Assembly: GCF_018129005.1 (NCBI RefSeq)
Contig: NZ_JAAEDL010000004.1
Location: 1-64,000 of the forward strand
DNA from: Neoroseomonas eburnea
GTDB taxonomy: Bacteria > Pseudomonadota > Alphaproteobacteria > Acetobacterales > Acetobacteraceae
DNA length: 64,000 bases
Reading direction: 5' to 3'
Shown: positions 24,784 to 36,162 of the stretch, one piece after another
How the letters are laid out: every line of letters starts with the position of its first letter
Position numbering within the stretch: position 1 is the first letter of the stretch
Program-made: the position numbers and the translations under genes
Notes under the pieces: generated by a model
The model's input: the letters and a program-made list of their open reading frames with translations, nothing else
The model's database searches: none
Told to the model about the DNA's origin: nothing

Positions 24784-27503
24784 GCGGGCCTGTCGGCCGC
24801 CTGCACGAGGTCGGCCTGCGCTATGGCAAGACCATCGCGCTCGATGAGGTGACGCTCGACCTGCCCGGCGGCTGCATGGCCGGGCTGATCGGGCCGGACG
24901 GCGTCGGCAAGTCGAGTCTGCTCGCCCTCGTCGCCGGCGCCCGGGCGGTCCAGTCCGGGCATGTCGAGGTGCTGGGCGGCGACATGGCGGATGCGCGGCA
25001 CCGCAGCCGGATCGGTCCGCGCATCGCCTACATGCCGCAGGGCCTCGGCAAGAATCTCTACCCGACCCTGTCGGTGTTCGAGAACATCGACTTCTTCGGC
25101 CGCCTCTTCGGCCATGATCGCGCCGAGCGCGAGCGACGCATCGCGGAGCTCGTCGAGGCGACCGGCCTCGCGCGCTTCACGGACCGCCCGGCGGGCAAGC
25201 TCTCGGGGGGGATGAAGCAGAAGCTCAGCCTGTGCTGCGCGCTGATCCACGACCCCGAGCTGCTGATCCTGGATGAGCCGACGACCGGCGTGGACCCGCT
25301 CTCCCGCCGCCAGTTCTGGGAGCTGATCGCGCACATCCGTGCCGGCAGGCCGGGCATGAGCGTGCTGGTCGCGACCGCCTACATGGAGGAGGCGGCGCGC
25401 TTCGACTGGCTCGCGGCGATGGATGCCGGGCGCCTCCTCGCGACCGGAACGCCGCAGGAACTGCTCGCGCGCACCGGCACGACCTCGCTGGAGGCCGCCT
25501 TCATCGCACTGCTGCCGGAGGAGAAGCGCGCCGGCCACCGGCCGGTCGATATCCGCCCCTTTGAGGCGCTGGACGGTGACGAGACCGCGATCGAGGCGCG
25601 CGACCTGACCAAGCGCTTCGGCGACTTCACCGCGGTGGATCGCGTCAGCTTCCGCATCCGGCGGGGCGAGATCTTCGGCTTCCTCGGTTCCAACGGCTGC
25701 GGCAAGACGACGACGATGAAGATGCTGACCGGGCTGCTGCCGGCCACGGAAGGCCAGGCCTGGCTGTTCGGGCAGGAGGTGGATGCCGCCAACATCGAGA
25801 CGCGCCGCCGCGTCGGCTACATGTCGCAGAGCTTCTCGCTCTATGCCGAACTCACCGTCCGGCAGAATCTCGAGCTGCATGCGCGCCTGTTCAGCCTGCC
25901 CGCCGCGACCATCCCCGGCCGCATCGAGGAGATGGCACGGCGTTTCGAACTGACCGCCATCATGGACGCCCTGCCGGATTCGCTGCCGCTCGGCCAGCGG
26001 CAGCGTCTTTCGCTCGCGGTGGCGATGATCCACGGGCCGGAGATGCTGATCCTCGACGAGCCGACCTCCGGCGTGGATCCGGTCGCGCGCGACGGCTTCT
26101 GGCGCATCCTGATCGAGCTCGCGCGGCGTGACAGGGTGACAATCTTCATCTCCACCCATTTCATGAACGAGGCCGAGCGCTGCGATCGCATCTCCCTGAT
26201 GCATGCGGGCCGCGTCCTGGTCAGCGACACGCCCGCGTCCCTCGTGGCGAAGCGCGGCGTGCCGACGCTGGAACAGGCCTTCATCGGCTACCTCGAGGAG
26301 GCCGCCGCCGACGGGACCCCGGCGGCACCCACCCAGGCCGCCCCCGCTGCCCCCGCGCCAGCCCATGAGCCACGCCGTGGCTTCGATGTCCGGCGCATGC
26401 TGTCCTATTCCCGGCGCGAGGCCCTGGAACTGCGGCGCGATCCCATCCGCGCGACGCTGGCGCTGCTCGGCAGCGTGATCCTGATGATCATCATGGGCTA
26501 CGGCATCACCCTGGATGTCGAGGACCTGACCTTCGCCGTGCTCGACCGCGACCAGACCGTGACCAGCCGGGACTACACGCTCAACATCGCAGGATCGCGC
26601 TACTTCACCGAACGCGCGCCGATCACCGACCATGCCGAGCTCGACCGGCGCATGCAGTCCGGCGAGATCACGCTCGCGATCGAGATCCCGCCGGGTTTCG
26701 GGCGCGATATCGCGCGCGGACGGCCGGTGCAGGTCGGCGCCTGGATCGACGGCGCGATGCCATCGCGCGCTCAGACCGTCCGCGGCTACGTGCAGGGGAT
26801 GCACGCGCAGTGGCTGGCGCAGCGCGCCGCGCATGCCTCCTCAGGCGGTGCCGCGGCGCTGTTCAGCATCGAGACACGCTACCGCTACAATCCCGACGTC
26901 CGCAGCCTGGTCGCCATGGTGCCGGCGGTGATCCCCATCCTGCTCATGCTCATCCCGGCGATGCTCACCGCCCTCAGCGTGGTGCGGGAGAAGGAACTCG
27001 GTTCGATCGTCAACCTCTACGTCACGCCGGTGACCAGGTTCGAGTTCCTCGTGGGCAAGCAGCTCCCCTACATCCTCCTTGGCATGCTGAACTTCCTGAT
27101 GCTGGTGCTGCTGGCCATCACGCTGTTCGGTGTTCCGCTGAAGGGCAGTTTCCTCACGCTTGCCGCCGCGACTGCGCTGTATCTTTGCGCCGCCACCGCC
27201 CTTGGCCTGCTGGCCTCGACCTTCCTCAGGAGCCAGGTCGCGGCCATGTTCGGCACCGCGGTCATGACCATCCTGCCGGCGGTGCAGTTCTCGGGCGTGA
27301 TCAATCCCGTCTCCTCGCTCGAAGGCGTCGGTGCGCTGATCGGGCAGATCTATCCGACCGCGCACTATGTCACGATCGCGCGCGGGACCTTTTCGAAGGC
27401 GTTGGACTATGCCGACCTGCAGGCCTCGTTCCTGCCTCTTCTGATCACGGGTCCCTTGCTGATCGCGCTGAGCACGGCGCTGCTCAAGAAGCAGGAGCGT
27501 TGA
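24780..27503 (+). CDS. rbbA: ABC transporter: two ATPase domains fused to an ABC-2 permease (RbbA-like)
   Basis: A 907-residue fusion, the same size class as E. coli RbbA. The first ATPase has [11 protein letters not shown] (about 38-48) and [10 protein letters not shown]; the second has [13 protein letters not shown] and a changed signature [12 protein letters not shown] in place of LSGG, a feature I also associate with RbbA. Two DEPT(T/S)GVD Walker B ends are present. After a Pro/Ala-rich linker (about 510-530) comes an ABC-2 membrane domain with about six helices. RbbA was described as ribosome-associated in E. coli, but the operon with HlyD and permease genes argues for export. Starts at ATG 24780, coupled to the adaptor gene. 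Confidence 0.9.
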   Translation: MSGPVGRLHEVGLRYGKTIALDEVTLDLPGGCMAGLIGPDGVGKSSLLALVAGARAVQSGHVEVLGGDMADARHRSRIGPRIAYMPQGLGKNLYPTLSVFENIDFFGRLFGHDRAERERRIAELVEATGLARFTDRPAGKLSGGMKQKLSLCCALIHDPELLILDEPTTGVDPLSRRQFWELIAHIRAGRPGMSVLVATAYMEEAARFDWLAAMDAGRLLATGTPQELLARTGTTSLEAAFIALLPEEKRAGHRPVDIRPFEALDGDETAIEARDLTKRFGDFTAVDRVSFRIRRGEIFGFLGSNGCGKTTTMKMLTGLLPATEGQAWLFGQEVDAANIETRRRVGYMSQSFSLYAELTVRQNLELHARLFSLPAATIPGRIEEMARRFELTAIMDALPDSLPLGQRQRLSLAVAMIHGPEMLILDEPTSGVDPVARDGFWRILIELARRDRVTIFISTHFMNEAERCDRISLMHAGRVLVSDTPASLVAKRGVPTLEQAFIGYLEEAAADGTPAAPTQAAPAAPAPAHEPRRGFDVRRMLSYSRREALELRRDPIRATLALLGSVILMIIMGYGITLDVEDLTFAVLDRDQTVTSRDYTLNIAGSRYFTERAPITDHAELDRRMQSGEITLAIEIPPGFGRDIARGRPVQVGAWIDGAMPSRAQTVRGYVQGMHAQWLAQRAAHASSGGAAALFSIETRYRYNPDVRSLVAMVPAVIPILLMLIPAMLTALSVVREKELGSIVNLYVTPVTRFEFLVGKQLPYILLGMLNFLMLVLLAITLFGVPLKGSFLTLAAATALYLCAATALGLLASTFLRSQVAAMFGTAVMTILPAVQFSGVINPVSSLEGVGALIGQIYPTAHYVTIARGTFSKALDYADLQASFLPLLITGPLLIALSTALLKKQER

Positions 27504-27506
27504 GGC

Positions 27507-28628
27507 ATGCGCCTGGCCCACATCGCGACCCTCGGCGTGAAGGAACTGCGCAGCCTGGTGCGCGATCCGATGATGCTTGTGCTGATCGTCTATTCCTTCA
27601 CCATCGCCATCTACTCGGCGGCAACGGCGATGCCGGAGACGCTCAGCCGCGCTGCCATCTCCATCGTGGACGAAGACCGCTCGCCTGTTTCCGCGCGGAT
27701 CTCCGCCGCGTTCTACCCGCCCTACTTCATGCCGCCCTCCTTCATCACGCAGTCTGAGATGGATGCGCGGATGGATGCCGGGCTGGACACCTTCGCGATC
27801 GACATCCCGCCGAACTTCCAGCGCGACCTGCTGGCCGGCCGTCGGCCCGCCATCCAATTGAACGTCGATGCCACCCGCATGAGCCAGGCCTTCACGGGCA
27901 GCGGCTACATCCAGACCATCATCAGCGACGAGGTGACGGCCTTCGCCCTGCGCTATCGTGCGGTCGAGACACCGGCGGTCGACCTCATGCTGCGTGCCCG
28001 CTTCAACCCGGTGCTTAAGGAAGCCTGGTTCGGGGCGGTGATGGAGGTGATCAACCAGATCACCATGCTTTCGATCATCCTTGCCGGCGCTGCGTTGATC
28101 CGCGAACGCGAGCACGGCACGATCGAGCACCTGCTCGTCATGCCGGTGACACCCTTCGAGATCATGACCGCCAAGGTCTGGGCCATGGCACTGGTGGTGC
28201 TGGTCGCGACAGCGATCGCCATCACCGTCGTCGTGCAGGGTGCGCTGGGCGTGCCGATCCAGGGTTCCGTGGCGCTGTTCCTGGCAGGGGCCGGCGTGCA
28301 TGTTTTCGCGACCACGTCCATGGGCATCTTCCTCGGTACTGTGGCGCGCTCGATGCCGCAGTTCGGCCTGCTGCTGATGCTGATCCTGCTGCCGCTCGAA
28401 ATGCTCTCCGGCGGCACTACGCCGCGGGAGAGCATGCCGGTGATCGTGCAGTTCGTGATGCTCGCCGCGCCGACGACACATTTCGTCATGCTGGCGCAGG
28501 CCATTCTCTATCGCGGAGCCGGCTTTTCGGTGGTCTGGCCGCAATTCGCGGCCCTGGCGGTGATCGGCGCGGCATTGTTCGGCTACGCCTGGATGCGGTT
28601 CCGCTCGACGATCGGCGCGATGGCCTGA
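27507..28628 (+). CDS. yhhJ: ABC-2 type permease (YhhJ-like)
   Basis: Inner-membrane protein of 373 residues with one N-terminal helix, a large periplasmic domain (about 45-180) and five C-terminal helices. The conserved ABC-2 segment EREHGTIEHLLVMPVTPFEIM starts near residue 203. It begins 3 bases after the rbbA-like stop. It pairs with the membrane half of the RbbA-like protein to form the exporter channel. Confidence 0.92.
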   Translation: MRLAHIATLGVKELRSLVRDPMMLVLIVYSFTIAIYSAATAMPETLSRAAISIVDEDRSPVSARISAAFYPPYFMPPSFITQSEMDARMDAGLDTFAIDIPPNFQRDLLAGRRPAIQLNVDATRMSQAFTGSGYIQTIISDEVTAFALRYRAVETPAVDLMLRARFNPVLKEAWFGAVMEVINQITMLSIILAGAALIREREHGTIEHLLVMPVTPFEIMTAKVWAMALVVLVATAIAITVVVQGALGVPIQGSVALFLAGAGVHVFATTSMGIFLGTVARSMPQFGLLLMLILLPLEMLSGGTTPRESMPVIVQFVMLAAPTTHFVMLAQAILYRGAGFSVVWPQFAALAVIGAALFGYAWMRFRSTIGAMA

Positions 28629-28810
28629 ACGAGGCCCGGCGTGTCCCGGCATGCCGCCCATGGGTGCCCCGGCGGGGGCGGGCACGGCCTGTCCGGCCGA
28701 GATGTCCTGCGCCTCCCATTCTTCCGCCCGGGAAAGGGCGCTGCTAGACAGCGGACCGGCCGCCCCTCGGGGCGCACAGCACCCAGGTCGCGCAGGATGG
28801 AAGGCACAGG

Positions 28811-29896
28811 ATGTCGGATCGCCGCAAGGTCGCCCTGATCACCGGCATCACCGGTCAGGACGGGTCCTACCTGGCCGAGCTCCTGCTCGCGAAGGGCTAC
28901 GTCGTCCATGGCATCAAGCGCCGGTCATCGTCCTTCAACACCGCCCGCGTCGACCACCTCTACCACGATCGGCACGACCCCGGCGTCGGCTTCTACCTGC
29001 ACTACGGCGACCTGACGGATGCGACCAACCTGATCCGCATCCTCGCAGAGGTTCAGCCGGACGAGATCTACAACCTCGGCGCCCAGAGCCACGTCGCCGT
29101 GTCTTTCGAGACGCCGGAATACACCGCGAATTCCGACGCCCTCGGCACGTTGCGGCTGCTCGAGGCGATCCGCATCCTCGGCCTGGAGAAGCGCACGCGC
29201 TTCTACCAGGCTTCGACCAGCGAGCTGTACGGCAAGGTGCGGGCCGTGCCGCAGGATGAAACGACGCCCTTCTACCCGCGCAGCCCCTACGGCGTGGCCA
29301 AGCTCTACGCCTACTGGATCGTGGTGAACTACCGGGAGGCCTACGGCCTGCACGCCTCCAATGGCGTGCTCTTCAACCACGAGAGCCCCCGCCGCGGAGA
29401 AACCTTCGTCACCCGCAAGATCACCCGGGCGGCGGCGGCGATCAGCCTAGGCAAGCAGGAATGTCTCTGGCTGGGCAATCTCGATGCGCAGCGCGATTGG
29501 GGTCATGCGCGCGACTTCGTCGAGGGCATGTGGCGCATCCTCCAGCAGGAGACGCCGGACGACTACGTGCTCGCGACCGGGGAGACGCACACCGTCCGCC
29601 GCTTCGCCGAGCTCGCCTTCGCGGAGGCCGGCATCGTGCTGGAATGGCACGGCGCCGGCGTGGAGGAGGTCGGCGTGGACCGTGCCTCCGGCCGCACCGT
29701 GGTGCGCATCGATCCAGAGTACTTCCGCCCGACTGAGGTCGACCTGCTGATCGGCAATGCCGCCAAGGCCCGCAATGTGCTCGGCTGGACGCACACGGTG
29801 AGGCTGCCGGAACTGGTCGCGGAGATGGTCGCTAGCGACATCGCCCTGATGCGCGACGAGGCCCCGGCGGTGCCTGGGCAGCGCGCCTATGGTTGA
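28811..29896 (+). CDS. gmd: GDP-mannose 4,6-dehydratase
   Basis: Extended SDR enzyme of 361 residues converting GDP-D-mannose to GDP-4-keto-6-deoxymannose. The NADP fold [28 protein letters not shown], the active-site STSELYG and [10 protein letters not shown], and the [16 protein letters not shown] segment are all diagnostic. GGAAGG lies upstream of the ATG. It overlaps the GDP-fucose synthase gene by 8 bases. The 182-base gap upstream separates it from the exporter operon. Confidence 0.97.
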   Translation: MSDRRKVALITGITGQDGSYLAELLLAKGYVVHGIKRRSSSFNTARVDHLYHDRHDPGVGFYLHYGDLTDATNLIRILAEVQPDEIYNLGAQSHVAVSFETPEYTANSDALGTLRLLEAIRILGLEKRTRFYQASTSELYGKVRAVPQDETTPFYPRSPYGVAKLYAYWIVVNYREAYGLHASNGVLFNHESPRRGETFVTRKITRAAAAISLGKQECLWLGNLDAQRDWGHARDFVEGMWRILQQETPDDYVLATGETHTVRRFAELAFAEAGIVLEWHGAGVEEVGVDRASGRTVVRIDPEYFRPTEVDLLIGNAAKARNVLGWTHTVRLPELVAEMVASDIALMRDEAPAVPGQRAYG

Positions 29897-30854
29897 GACA
29901 ATGCCGGCCGAGGTTTTTCGCCTGCGAGGCGCGCGCGTTTATGTCGCGGGCCATCGCGGCATGGTCGGTTCGGCCTGCGTCCGGCGGCTGGAAGCGGAGG
30001 GCTGCGAGATCATCATCGCCGACCGTCTCCGCGCCGACCTTCGCCGCCAGGCCGAAGTCGAGGCCTTCATGGAAGGAACGCGCCCGGATGCCGTGGTGGT
30101 CGCCGCCGCCAAGGTCGGCGGCATCCTCGCCAACGACACGCTGCCGGCCGAGTTCCTCTACGACAACCTGATGATCGAGGCGAACCTCATCGAGGCGGCG
30201 CACCGCGCCGGGGTGAACCGCCTGCTCTTCCTCGGTTCCTCCTGTATCTACCCGCGGGAGGCGCCGAACCCGATCGCGGAGGACGCGCTGCTGACCGGGC
30301 CGCTGGAACCGACCAACCAGTGGTACGCGGTGGCCAAGATCGCCGGCATCAAGCTCTGCCAGGCGTATCGGCGGCAATACGGGCGCGACTACATCTCCGC
30401 CATGCCGTGCAACCTCTACGGCCCGGGCGACTATTTCCACCCGGAGCGCAGCCACGTGATCCCGGCGCTGCTGCAGCGCTTCCACGCTGCGGCGCAGGAG
30501 AATGCGGAGGTCGTCACCTGCTGGGGCAGCGGCACGCCGCGGCGCGAATTCATGCATGTCGACGACGTCGCCGACGCCTGCGCCTTCCTGCTGCGGCACT
30601 ACTCCGGCGAGAGCCATCTCAATATCGGCACCGGGACGGACATCACCATCGCCGAGCTGGCGCAGGAGATCGCCCGCGTCACCGGCTTCGCCGGCCGCAT
30701 CGCCTGGGATGCCTCGAAGCCCGACGGGACCATGCTGAAGCGCATGGACGTCTCGCGCCTGGCGGCGATCGGGTGGCGCGCCCGGATCGGCTTCCGGGAA
30801 GGGCTGGAGGGCACCTATCGCTGGTTCCTCGGCCAGGCGGCACTGCGGCGCTGA
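29889..30854 (+). CDS. fcl: GDP-L-fucose synthase
   Basis: Epimerase-reductase of 321 residues that turns the Gmd product into GDP-L-fucose. [14 protein letters not shown] is the NADP site; [29 protein letters not shown] (catalytic Tyr and Lys) and [11 protein letters not shown] are family motifs. ATG at 29889 overlaps the gmd stop; ATG at 29901 is an alternative. With gmd it supplies activated L-fucose for surface polysaccharide. Confidence 0.96.
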   Translation: MVETMPAEVFRLRGARVYVAGHRGMVGSACVRRLEAEGCEIIIADRLRADLRRQAEVEAFMEGTRPDAVVVAAAKVGGILANDTLPAEFLYDNLMIEANLIEAAHRAGVNRLLFLGSSCIYPREAPNPIAEDALLTGPLEPTNQWYAVAKIAGIKLCQAYRRQYGRDYISAMPCNLYGPGDYFHPERSHVIPALLQRFHAAAQENAEVVTCWGSGTPRREFMHVDDVADACAFLLRHYSGESHLNIGTGTDITIAELAQEIARVTGFAGRIAWDASKPDGTMLKRMDVSRLAAIGWRARIGFREGLEGTYRWFLGQAALRR

Positions 30855-30992
30855 GTGGTCAGGCCGGCGGACCCCATGCCCTGTGTGGTATTTTGTGCAC
30901 CGCAGCGTCGATGGGTCGCATGTCTAGATGCTGCCGCTATTCTGCCCTAGACCCTCGCCTCTCTTCCTCCCGAAACCGCGGACAACCTCGGC

Positions 30993-32054
30993 ATGACCCT
31001 TCTGATCACTGGCGGCCTGGGCTTCATCGGCTCGGCGGTGGTGCGCCGGCTGCTCTCCACCACCGAAGAGGTGGTGGTGAACGTCGATCGCATGACCTAT
31101 GCGGCCAGCCCCGAGAGCCTCGGCGACTGGCTGCGCAGCCCGCGCCATGTCCATGTCCGCGCGGATATCTGCGACGTGGCGGCGATGCGCGACGTCTTCG
31201 CGACGCATCGTCCCTCCCGCATCATGCACCTCGCGGCCGAGAGCCACGTCGATCGCTCGATCGACGGACCGGCGGAGTTCATCCGTACCAACGTCGTCGG
31301 CACCCAGGTGCTGCTGGAGGCGGCGCGGGAATACTGGACCTCGCTCGAAGGCGAGGCGAAGGCCGGCTTCCGCTTCCACCACGTCTCGACGGACGAGGTC
31401 TTCGGCTCGCTCGAGAGCCGCGACGAGCCGCCCTTCGACGAGAACACCCGCTACGATCCGCGCAGCCCGTACTCGGCCTCGAAGGCGGCGTCCGACCACT
31501 TGGTGCGCGCCTGGCAGCACACCTACGGGATGCCGACCTTCGTCTCCAACACGACGAACAACTACGGGCCGTGGCAGTTCCCGGAGAAGCTGATCCCGCT
31601 GGTGACGCTGAACGCCCTCGAAGGCCGGACGCTGCCGGTCTATGGCGACGGTTCCAACATCCGCGACTGGATCCATGTCGAGGACCATGCGGAGGCGCTC
31701 TGCCTCGCGCTGTTCCGGGGCGAACCCGGCGCGACCTACTGCCTCGGCCCGCGGCAGGAACGCACCAACCTCGAGGTCGTCCGCGCCATCTGCGCGACGC
31801 TCGACCGGCTGCGCCCCGATCCGTCGGGGCCGCGGGAACGGCTGATCACCTACGTGAAGGACCGGCCGGGCCATGATTTCCGCTACGCCATGGACCCGTC
31901 CGGGGCCGAAGCGGCACTTGGCTGGCGCGCGAAGCACGATTTCGAATCCGGTCTCGCGCAGACCATAGCCTGGTATCTCGACAACGAAGCCTGGTGGCGC
32001 CCGATCCGGGACAAGCGCTACGCGGGCCAGCGCCTGGGTGGGGTGAAGGCATGA
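30993..32054 (+). CDS. rfbB: dTDP-glucose 4,6-dehydratase
   Basis: First rhamnose-specific enzyme, 353 residues. [17 protein letters not shown] binds [29 protein letters not shown] and [14 protein letters not shown] carry the active site, and [18 protein letters not shown] is typical. It opens a four-gene coupled operon rfbBACD. The 138-base gap before it should hold the promoter, but I could not identify convincing boxes. Confidence 0.97.
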   Translation: MTLLITGGLGFIGSAVVRRLLSTTEEVVVNVDRMTYAASPESLGDWLRSPRHVHVRADICDVAAMRDVFATHRPSRIMHLAAESHVDRSIDGPAEFIRTNVVGTQVLLEAAREYWTSLEGEAKAGFRFHHVSTDEVFGSLESRDEPPFDENTRYDPRSPYSASKAASDHLVRAWQHTYGMPTFVSNTTNNYGPWQFPEKLIPLVTLNALEGRTLPVYGDGSNIRDWIHVEDHAEALCLALFRGEPGATYCLGPRQERTNLEVVRAICATLDRLRPDPSGPRERLITYVKDRPGHDFRYAMDPSGAEAALGWRAKHDFESGLAQTIAWYLDNEAWWRPIRDKRYAGQRLGGVKA

Positions 32055-32932
32055 AGGGCATACTGCTCGCCGGCGGTTCCGGCACGCGGCTGCATCCGAT
32101 GACGCTGGCGGCGTCGAAGCAACTGCTCCCGGTCTATGACAAGCCGATGGTCTACTACCCGCTCGGCACGCTGATGCTGGCGGGCATCCGCGACATCCTG
32201 CTGATCTCGACGCCGGCCGACCTGCCGCAGTTCAAGCGCCTGCTGGGCGACGGCAGCCAGTTCGGCGTGACCATCACCTATGCCGAGCAGCCCAAGCCCG
32301 AAGGCATTGCCCAGGCCTTTCACATCGGCGCCGACTGGATCGGCGGAGAGGCCTGCGCCCTCGCGCTCGGTGACAACATCATCTACGGCCATGGCCTGGT
32401 CGAGCAGCTCCGTGCCGCCGCGCGCCGCGCCGAGGCCGGCGAGGCGACGGTGTTCGGCTATCGCGTGGCGGATCCCGAACGCTACGGCGTGGCGGAGTTC
32501 GATGCCGAAGGCCGCGTCCTCACGCTCGAGGAGAAGCCGGCGAAGCCCAGGTCGGACTGGGCGGTGATCGGCCTCTACTTCTACGACAGGCGGGTCACGC
32601 AGCTCGCGCGCGACCTGGCGCCCTCGGCGCGCGGGGAGCTCGAGATCACCGACCTCAACAAGGTCTACCTCGAACTCGGCGAACTGAGGGCGGAGCAACT
32701 CGGCCGCGGCTGCGCCTGGCTCGATGCCGGCACGCCGGGGTCTCTGCTGCAGGCGGCGCTCTTCGTGCAGACGGTGCAGGAACGCCAGGGGCTGCAGGTC
32801 GGCTGCCCCGAGGAGATCGCCTTCCGCATGGGCTTCATCGATGCCAATGCGCTGCTGAAGCAGGGCAAGGCGCTCGGCAAGACGGCTTATGGCGGCTACC
32901 TCATCGAACTCGCGGAGGGCAAGCACCAGTGA
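32051..32932 (+). CDS. rfbA: Glucose-1-phosphate thymidylyltransferase
   Basis: Nucleotidyltransferase of 293 residues making dTDP-glucose. [16 protein letters not shown] is the nucleotide-binding signature, followed by [16 protein letters not shown] and [13 protein letters not shown] at 32051 overlaps the rfbB stop in ATGA, which fixes the start. Confidence 0.97.
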   Translation: MKGILLAGGSGTRLHPMTLAASKQLLPVYDKPMVYYPLGTLMLAGIRDILLISTPADLPQFKRLLGDGSQFGVTITYAEQPKPEGIAQAFHIGADWIGGEACALALGDNIIYGHGLVEQLRAAARRAEAGEATVFGYRVADPERYGVAEFDAEGRVLTLEEKPAKPRSDWAVIGLYFYDRRVTQLARDLAPSARGELEITDLNKVYLELGELRAEQLGRGCAWLDAGTPGSLLQAALFVQTVQERQGLQVGCPEEIAFRMGFIDANALLKQGKALGKTAYGGYLIELAEGKHQ

Positions 32933-33495
32933 AGGTCGAACGCTGCGCCATCCCCGAGGTCCTGTTGATCGAGCCCGTCCGTCACGGCGACGCGCGCGGC
33001 TTCTTCAGCGAGGTCTGGTCGCGCCGCGCGCTCGCCGCGCAGGGCTTCGACGTCGACTTCGTGCAGGACAACCATGCCTTCTCCGCTCAGAAGGGCGTGC
33101 TCCGCGGGCTGCACTTCCAGCGGCCGCCCACGGCTCAGGGCAAGCTCGTGCGCGTCGCGCGCGGCGCCATCCTCGATGTGGCGGTCGATGTCCGGCAGGG
33201 CTCGCCGACCTATGGGCAGCACGTGGCGGTCGAGCTCAGCGCGGCGAACTGGCGGCAGCTCTGGGTGCCGCGCGGCTTCGCCCACGGCTATTGTACGCTC
33301 GAGCCCGATACCGAGGTGCTCTACAAGACCGACGCCTATTTTGACCGTGCGACCGATGCGGGCATCGCCTGGGACGATCCGGCGCTCGGCATCACCTGGC
33401 CGGTCGATGCAGCCACAGCGATACTCTCCGACAAGGACCGCAATGCGCCGCGGCTTGCGGACATTCCGCCGCCCTTCCCGCAGGGGACCTGGTGA
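32929..33495 (+). CDS. rfbC: dTDP-4-dehydrorhamnose 3,5-epimerase
   Basis: Cupin epimerase of 188 residues. [35 protein letters not shown] and [12 protein letters not shown] contain the catalytic His and Tyr region. Starts with GTG at 32929, overlapping the rfbA stop in GTGA; a frame from ATG is absent nearby. Third gene of the rhamnose operon. Confidence 0.97.
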   Translation: MKVERCAIPEVLLIEPVRHGDARGFFSEVWSRRALAAQGFDVDFVQDNHAFSAQKGVLRGLHFQRPPTAQGKLVRVARGAILDVAVDVRQGSPTYGQHVAVELSAANWRQLWVPRGFAHGYCTLEPDTEVLYKTDAYFDRATDAGIAWDDPALGITWPVDAATAILSDKDRNAPRLADIPPPFPQGTW

Positions 33496-34382
33496 TGCGG
33501 CGCGTCCTCGTCACCGGTCGTGGCGGGCAGCTCGCCACCGGCCTTGAGGCTGCCCTGCCGGCCCAGGGCTTCGAGGCCATCCTCGTCGGCCAGCCGGAGT
33601 TCGAGTTCGATCGGCCCGAGACGGTCGCCGTCGCCTTCGCCGTGGCCCGGCCCGATGCGGTAGTGAACTGCGCTGCCTGGACCGCGGTGGATGCGGCGGA
33701 AGACAACGAGGCCGCCGCCTTCCGCGCCAATGCGCTGGGGCCTGCCCTGATCGCGCGGCATTGCGCCACGCTCGGCATCCCGCTGATCCAGATCTCCACC
33801 GACTACGTCTTCGACGGCCTCAAGGGTACGCCCTATTCCGAGGAGGACGCGCCGAATCCGCTCGGCGCCTATGGGCGGACGAAGCTCGCGGGGGAATGGG
33901 CGGCGCTCGCCGGCAACCCGTGCACCACGGTGCTGCGGACCGCCTGGGTCTTCGCGCCCATGGGCAACAACTTCGTACGCACGATGCTGCGCGTCGGCGC
34001 GGAGCGGCCCGAACTGCGCGTGGTGGCGGATCAGCGCGGCAGCCCGACGGCGGCTCCGGATCTCGCGGACGCCATCGCCGGCGTGCTGGCACGGATGCGC
34101 GAGACCGGCTGGCGGGAGGCCTATCGCGGGGTCTTCCACGCCGTCGCCTCCGGCACCACGACCTGGCACGCCTTCGCCGAGGCGATCTTCGAGGCCGCCG
34201 CCCCGTTCAACGGGCCGCGGCCCAGGGTGCATGCCATCACCACGGCGGAATACCCGACCAAGGCGGTGCGTCCGGCCGATGGAAGGCTGGACACGGCGAA
34301 GCTTGCCGCGACCTTCGGTGTCACGCTGCCGCCCTGGAGGGCGGGTCTGGACCGCGTTGTGCAGGCGTTGCACGGGGCGTAG
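33495..34382 (+). CDS. rfbD: dTDP-4-dehydrorhamnose reductase
   Basis: Reductase of 295 residues that completes dTDP-L-rhamnose. VLVTGRGGQLATGLE is the NADPH site, ISTDYVFDG and YGRTKLAGEWAAL hold the catalytic Thr/Tyr/Lys, and LRTAWVFAPMGNNFV follows. ATG at 33495 overlaps the rfbC stop by one base; a GTG at 33492 would add one residue. Last gene of rfbBACD. Confidence 0.96.
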   Translation: MRRVLVTGRGGQLATGLEAALPAQGFEAILVGQPEFEFDRPETVAVAFAVARPDAVVNCAAWTAVDAAEDNEAAAFRANALGPALIARHCATLGIPLIQISTDYVFDGLKGTPYSEEDAPNPLGAYGRTKLAGEWAALAGNPCTTVLRTAWVFAPMGNNFVRTMLRVGAERPELRVVADQRGSPTAAPDLADAIAGVLARMRETGWREAYRGVFHAVASGTTTWHAFAEAIFEAAAPFNGPRPRVHAITTAEYPTKAVRPADGRLDTAKLAATFGVTLPPWRAGLDRVVQALHGA

Positions 34383-34693
34383 TCCGGCGCCGGCGCGGTC
34401 ACGTCACCAGCGCGATAGCCTTCCTCGCCCACTCGGCGGATGTAGGACCGCAGCCGGGCGACGTCGCGCCCCGGGGTGATGAGCGGTCGAGAACCCTGTC
34501 ACCGCCTTCACAGGCCAGGCACGATGCAATCATCCGCCGCCCGCGGCTCTGGCCGGCTGGATGCGTTGCGATCCCGTGCATATCCTTCCTGCGCGAGGGA
34601 GCGATTGGAAACCTTTGGTGTCCTGGAGTTGAATGAATTTTAACGATTTCGTGATTCGACGCCCGCTCCGCGCGGCGTGTCGCGGAGGATGCG
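34383..34693. other. Intergenic region, no gene recognised
   Basis: A 311-base gap between rfbD and the aminopeptidase gene. The last 70 bases are AT-richer (around GAATTTTAACG at about 34632-34645) and probably contain the aminopeptidase promoter, but no pair of boxes is convincing. GGAGG at about 34684-34688 is the ribosome site of the aminopeptidase. Short open frames across the rest have no family resemblance. Confidence 0.4.
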
Positions 34694-36079
34694 ATGCTGG
34701 ATGGGCTGACGGCGAAGGCTGCAGGAGCTTTGCCGCTGTATGCCGTGCGGGCGGACGGCTACGCGGCCTTTCTTGACGGCCTGCCCGCCTCCTCCGCCGG
34801 ATTCCTGCGCGCCACGGGCTTTGGAGCGAAGGCGGGAGAGTACGCGCTGTTGCCGGGCCCGGAGGGGCTGGCCGGTGCGGTCGTGGGCTTGGCGCCGGAC
34901 GGGAGTCCCTGGGCCTTCGGCGGTCTTGCCCGCGGCCTGCCGTCGGGCACCGCCTGGCGCCTGGCGCCGGGGCCGCAGGATGCCGTCAGCGCGACGCTGG
35001 GCTGGGCGCTCGGCGCCTACAGGCCGGGGCGGCACAAGGCTGCCGGCCTCGCGCCAGCCATGCTTGAGATCCCGGAGGGCGCGGCCGAGGCGGTGATGAT
35101 GGCCGAGGCGATCTGCGCCGCCCGCGACCTGATCAACGCACCGGCAGCCGATCTGGGGCCGGCGGAACTCGCCGGCGCCGTGGCCACGCTCGCCGCCCGC
35201 CACGGCGGGACCTGCACAATCGTCGAGGGCGAGGACCTCGCACGGGAATTCCCGGCGGTGGCGGCGGTAGGTGGCGGCAGCCCGCGCGCCCCGCAGGTTG
35301 CGATGCTGCACTGGAGCGGGGCGGATGACGGTCCGCTTATCGTGCTCTGCGGCAAGGGCGTTTGCTTCGACAGTGGTGGCCTCCACCTCAAGCCGCCTGC
35401 CGGCATGCTTCGCATGAAGAAGGACATGGGTGGCGCCGCCGTGGTCCTCGCCGCTGCCGAAATGGTGATGCGCAGCGCCCTGCCGGTGCGGCTGCTGGTG
35501 CTCGTCGGCGCGGTGGAGAACGCCATCTCCGGCACGGCGATGCGGCCGATGGACGTGCTGCGCACGCGAAAGGGCCTGAGGGTCGAGGTCGGCAACACCG
35601 ACGCCGAAGGCCGGCTCGTGCTGTGCGACCTGCTTGCCTACGCCGCGGAGCAGTCGCCTGCGGTCATCTTCGACTGCGCTACCCTGACCGGCGCGGCGCG
35701 CACTGCGCTCGGTCCGGATCTCCCGGCACTGTTCTGCAATGACGATGCGCTCGCCGCGCAATTCCTCGCGGCCGGGGCGGCCGTGCACGATCCGATGTGG
35801 CGGCTTCCGCTGCACGCCGGCTACGAGTCCTGGCTGGACAGCCCCTTCGCCGATCTTTCCAACGTCGCCCAGAAGCCGATGGCCGGCGCGGTCATTGCGG
35901 CGCTGTTCCTGCGCCGCTTCGTGCCGGCCGGGATCCCCTGGGCCCATCTCGATCTCTACGCATGGAATGATTCGACGCGGCCCGGACGGCCGGAAGGCGG
36001 GGAAGCCCAGTGCGCTCGGTCCTTGTATGCAATCATTGTAAAGATTTGTCGAGTTTCCCCCGAAGCTGCGGGCGGATGA
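34694..36079 (+). CDS. M17 leucyl aminopeptidase family protein
   Basis: Cytosolic dizinc aminopeptidase of 461 residues. The variable N-terminal domain covers about 1-140. The catalytic domain has GKGVCFDSGGLHLKP, MKKDMGGAA and the family signature NTDAEGRLVL, which provide the metal ligands and catalytic Lys/Arg. The end WAHLDLYAWNDSTRPGRPEGGEAQ is typical. The last residues (VKICRVSPEAAGG) are slightly longer than usual. Removes N-terminal residues from peptides. It is followed 83 bases later by a MarR gene. Confidence 0.95.
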   Translation: MLDGLTAKAAGALPLYAVRADGYAAFLDGLPASSAGFLRATGFGAKAGEYALLPGPEGLAGAVVGLAPDGSPWAFGGLARGLPSGTAWRLAPGPQDAVSATLGWALGAYRPGRHKAAGLAPAMLEIPEGAAEAVMMAEAICAARDLINAPAADLGPAELAGAVATLAARHGGTCTIVEGEDLAREFPAVAAVGGGSPRAPQVAMLHWSGADDGPLIVLCGKGVCFDSGGLHLKPPAGMLRMKKDMGGAAVVLAAAEMVMRSALPVRLLVLVGAVENAISGTAMRPMDVLRTRKGLRVEVGNTDAEGRLVLCDLLAYAAEQSPAVIFDCATLTGAARTALGPDLPALFCNDDALAAQFLAAGAAVHDPMWRLPLHAGYESWLDSPFADLSNVAQKPMAGAVIAALFLRRFVPAGIPWAHLDLYAWNDSTRPGRPEGGEAQCARSLYAIIVKICRVSPEAAGG

Positions 36080-36162
36080 CGCGCGCGCGACTATTGTGAG
36101 CATGTCCGGCATCGAAATGGCGGTCGCGCCGCCGAAGAGTCCTACGAAGGAAGACGAATAGG

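Noticed and set aside
24720-26834. Long minus-strand open frame of about 700 codons opposite the RbbA-like gene
   Set aside because: The plus strand encodes an unmistakable double ABC ATPase; the antisense frame is low-complexity with His, Arg and Asp enrichment.
28664-28685. GTGCCC/GGGCAC inverted repeat after the YhhJ-like gene
   Set aside because: Only 6 paired bases with a 10-base loop in GC-rich sequence; expected by chance.
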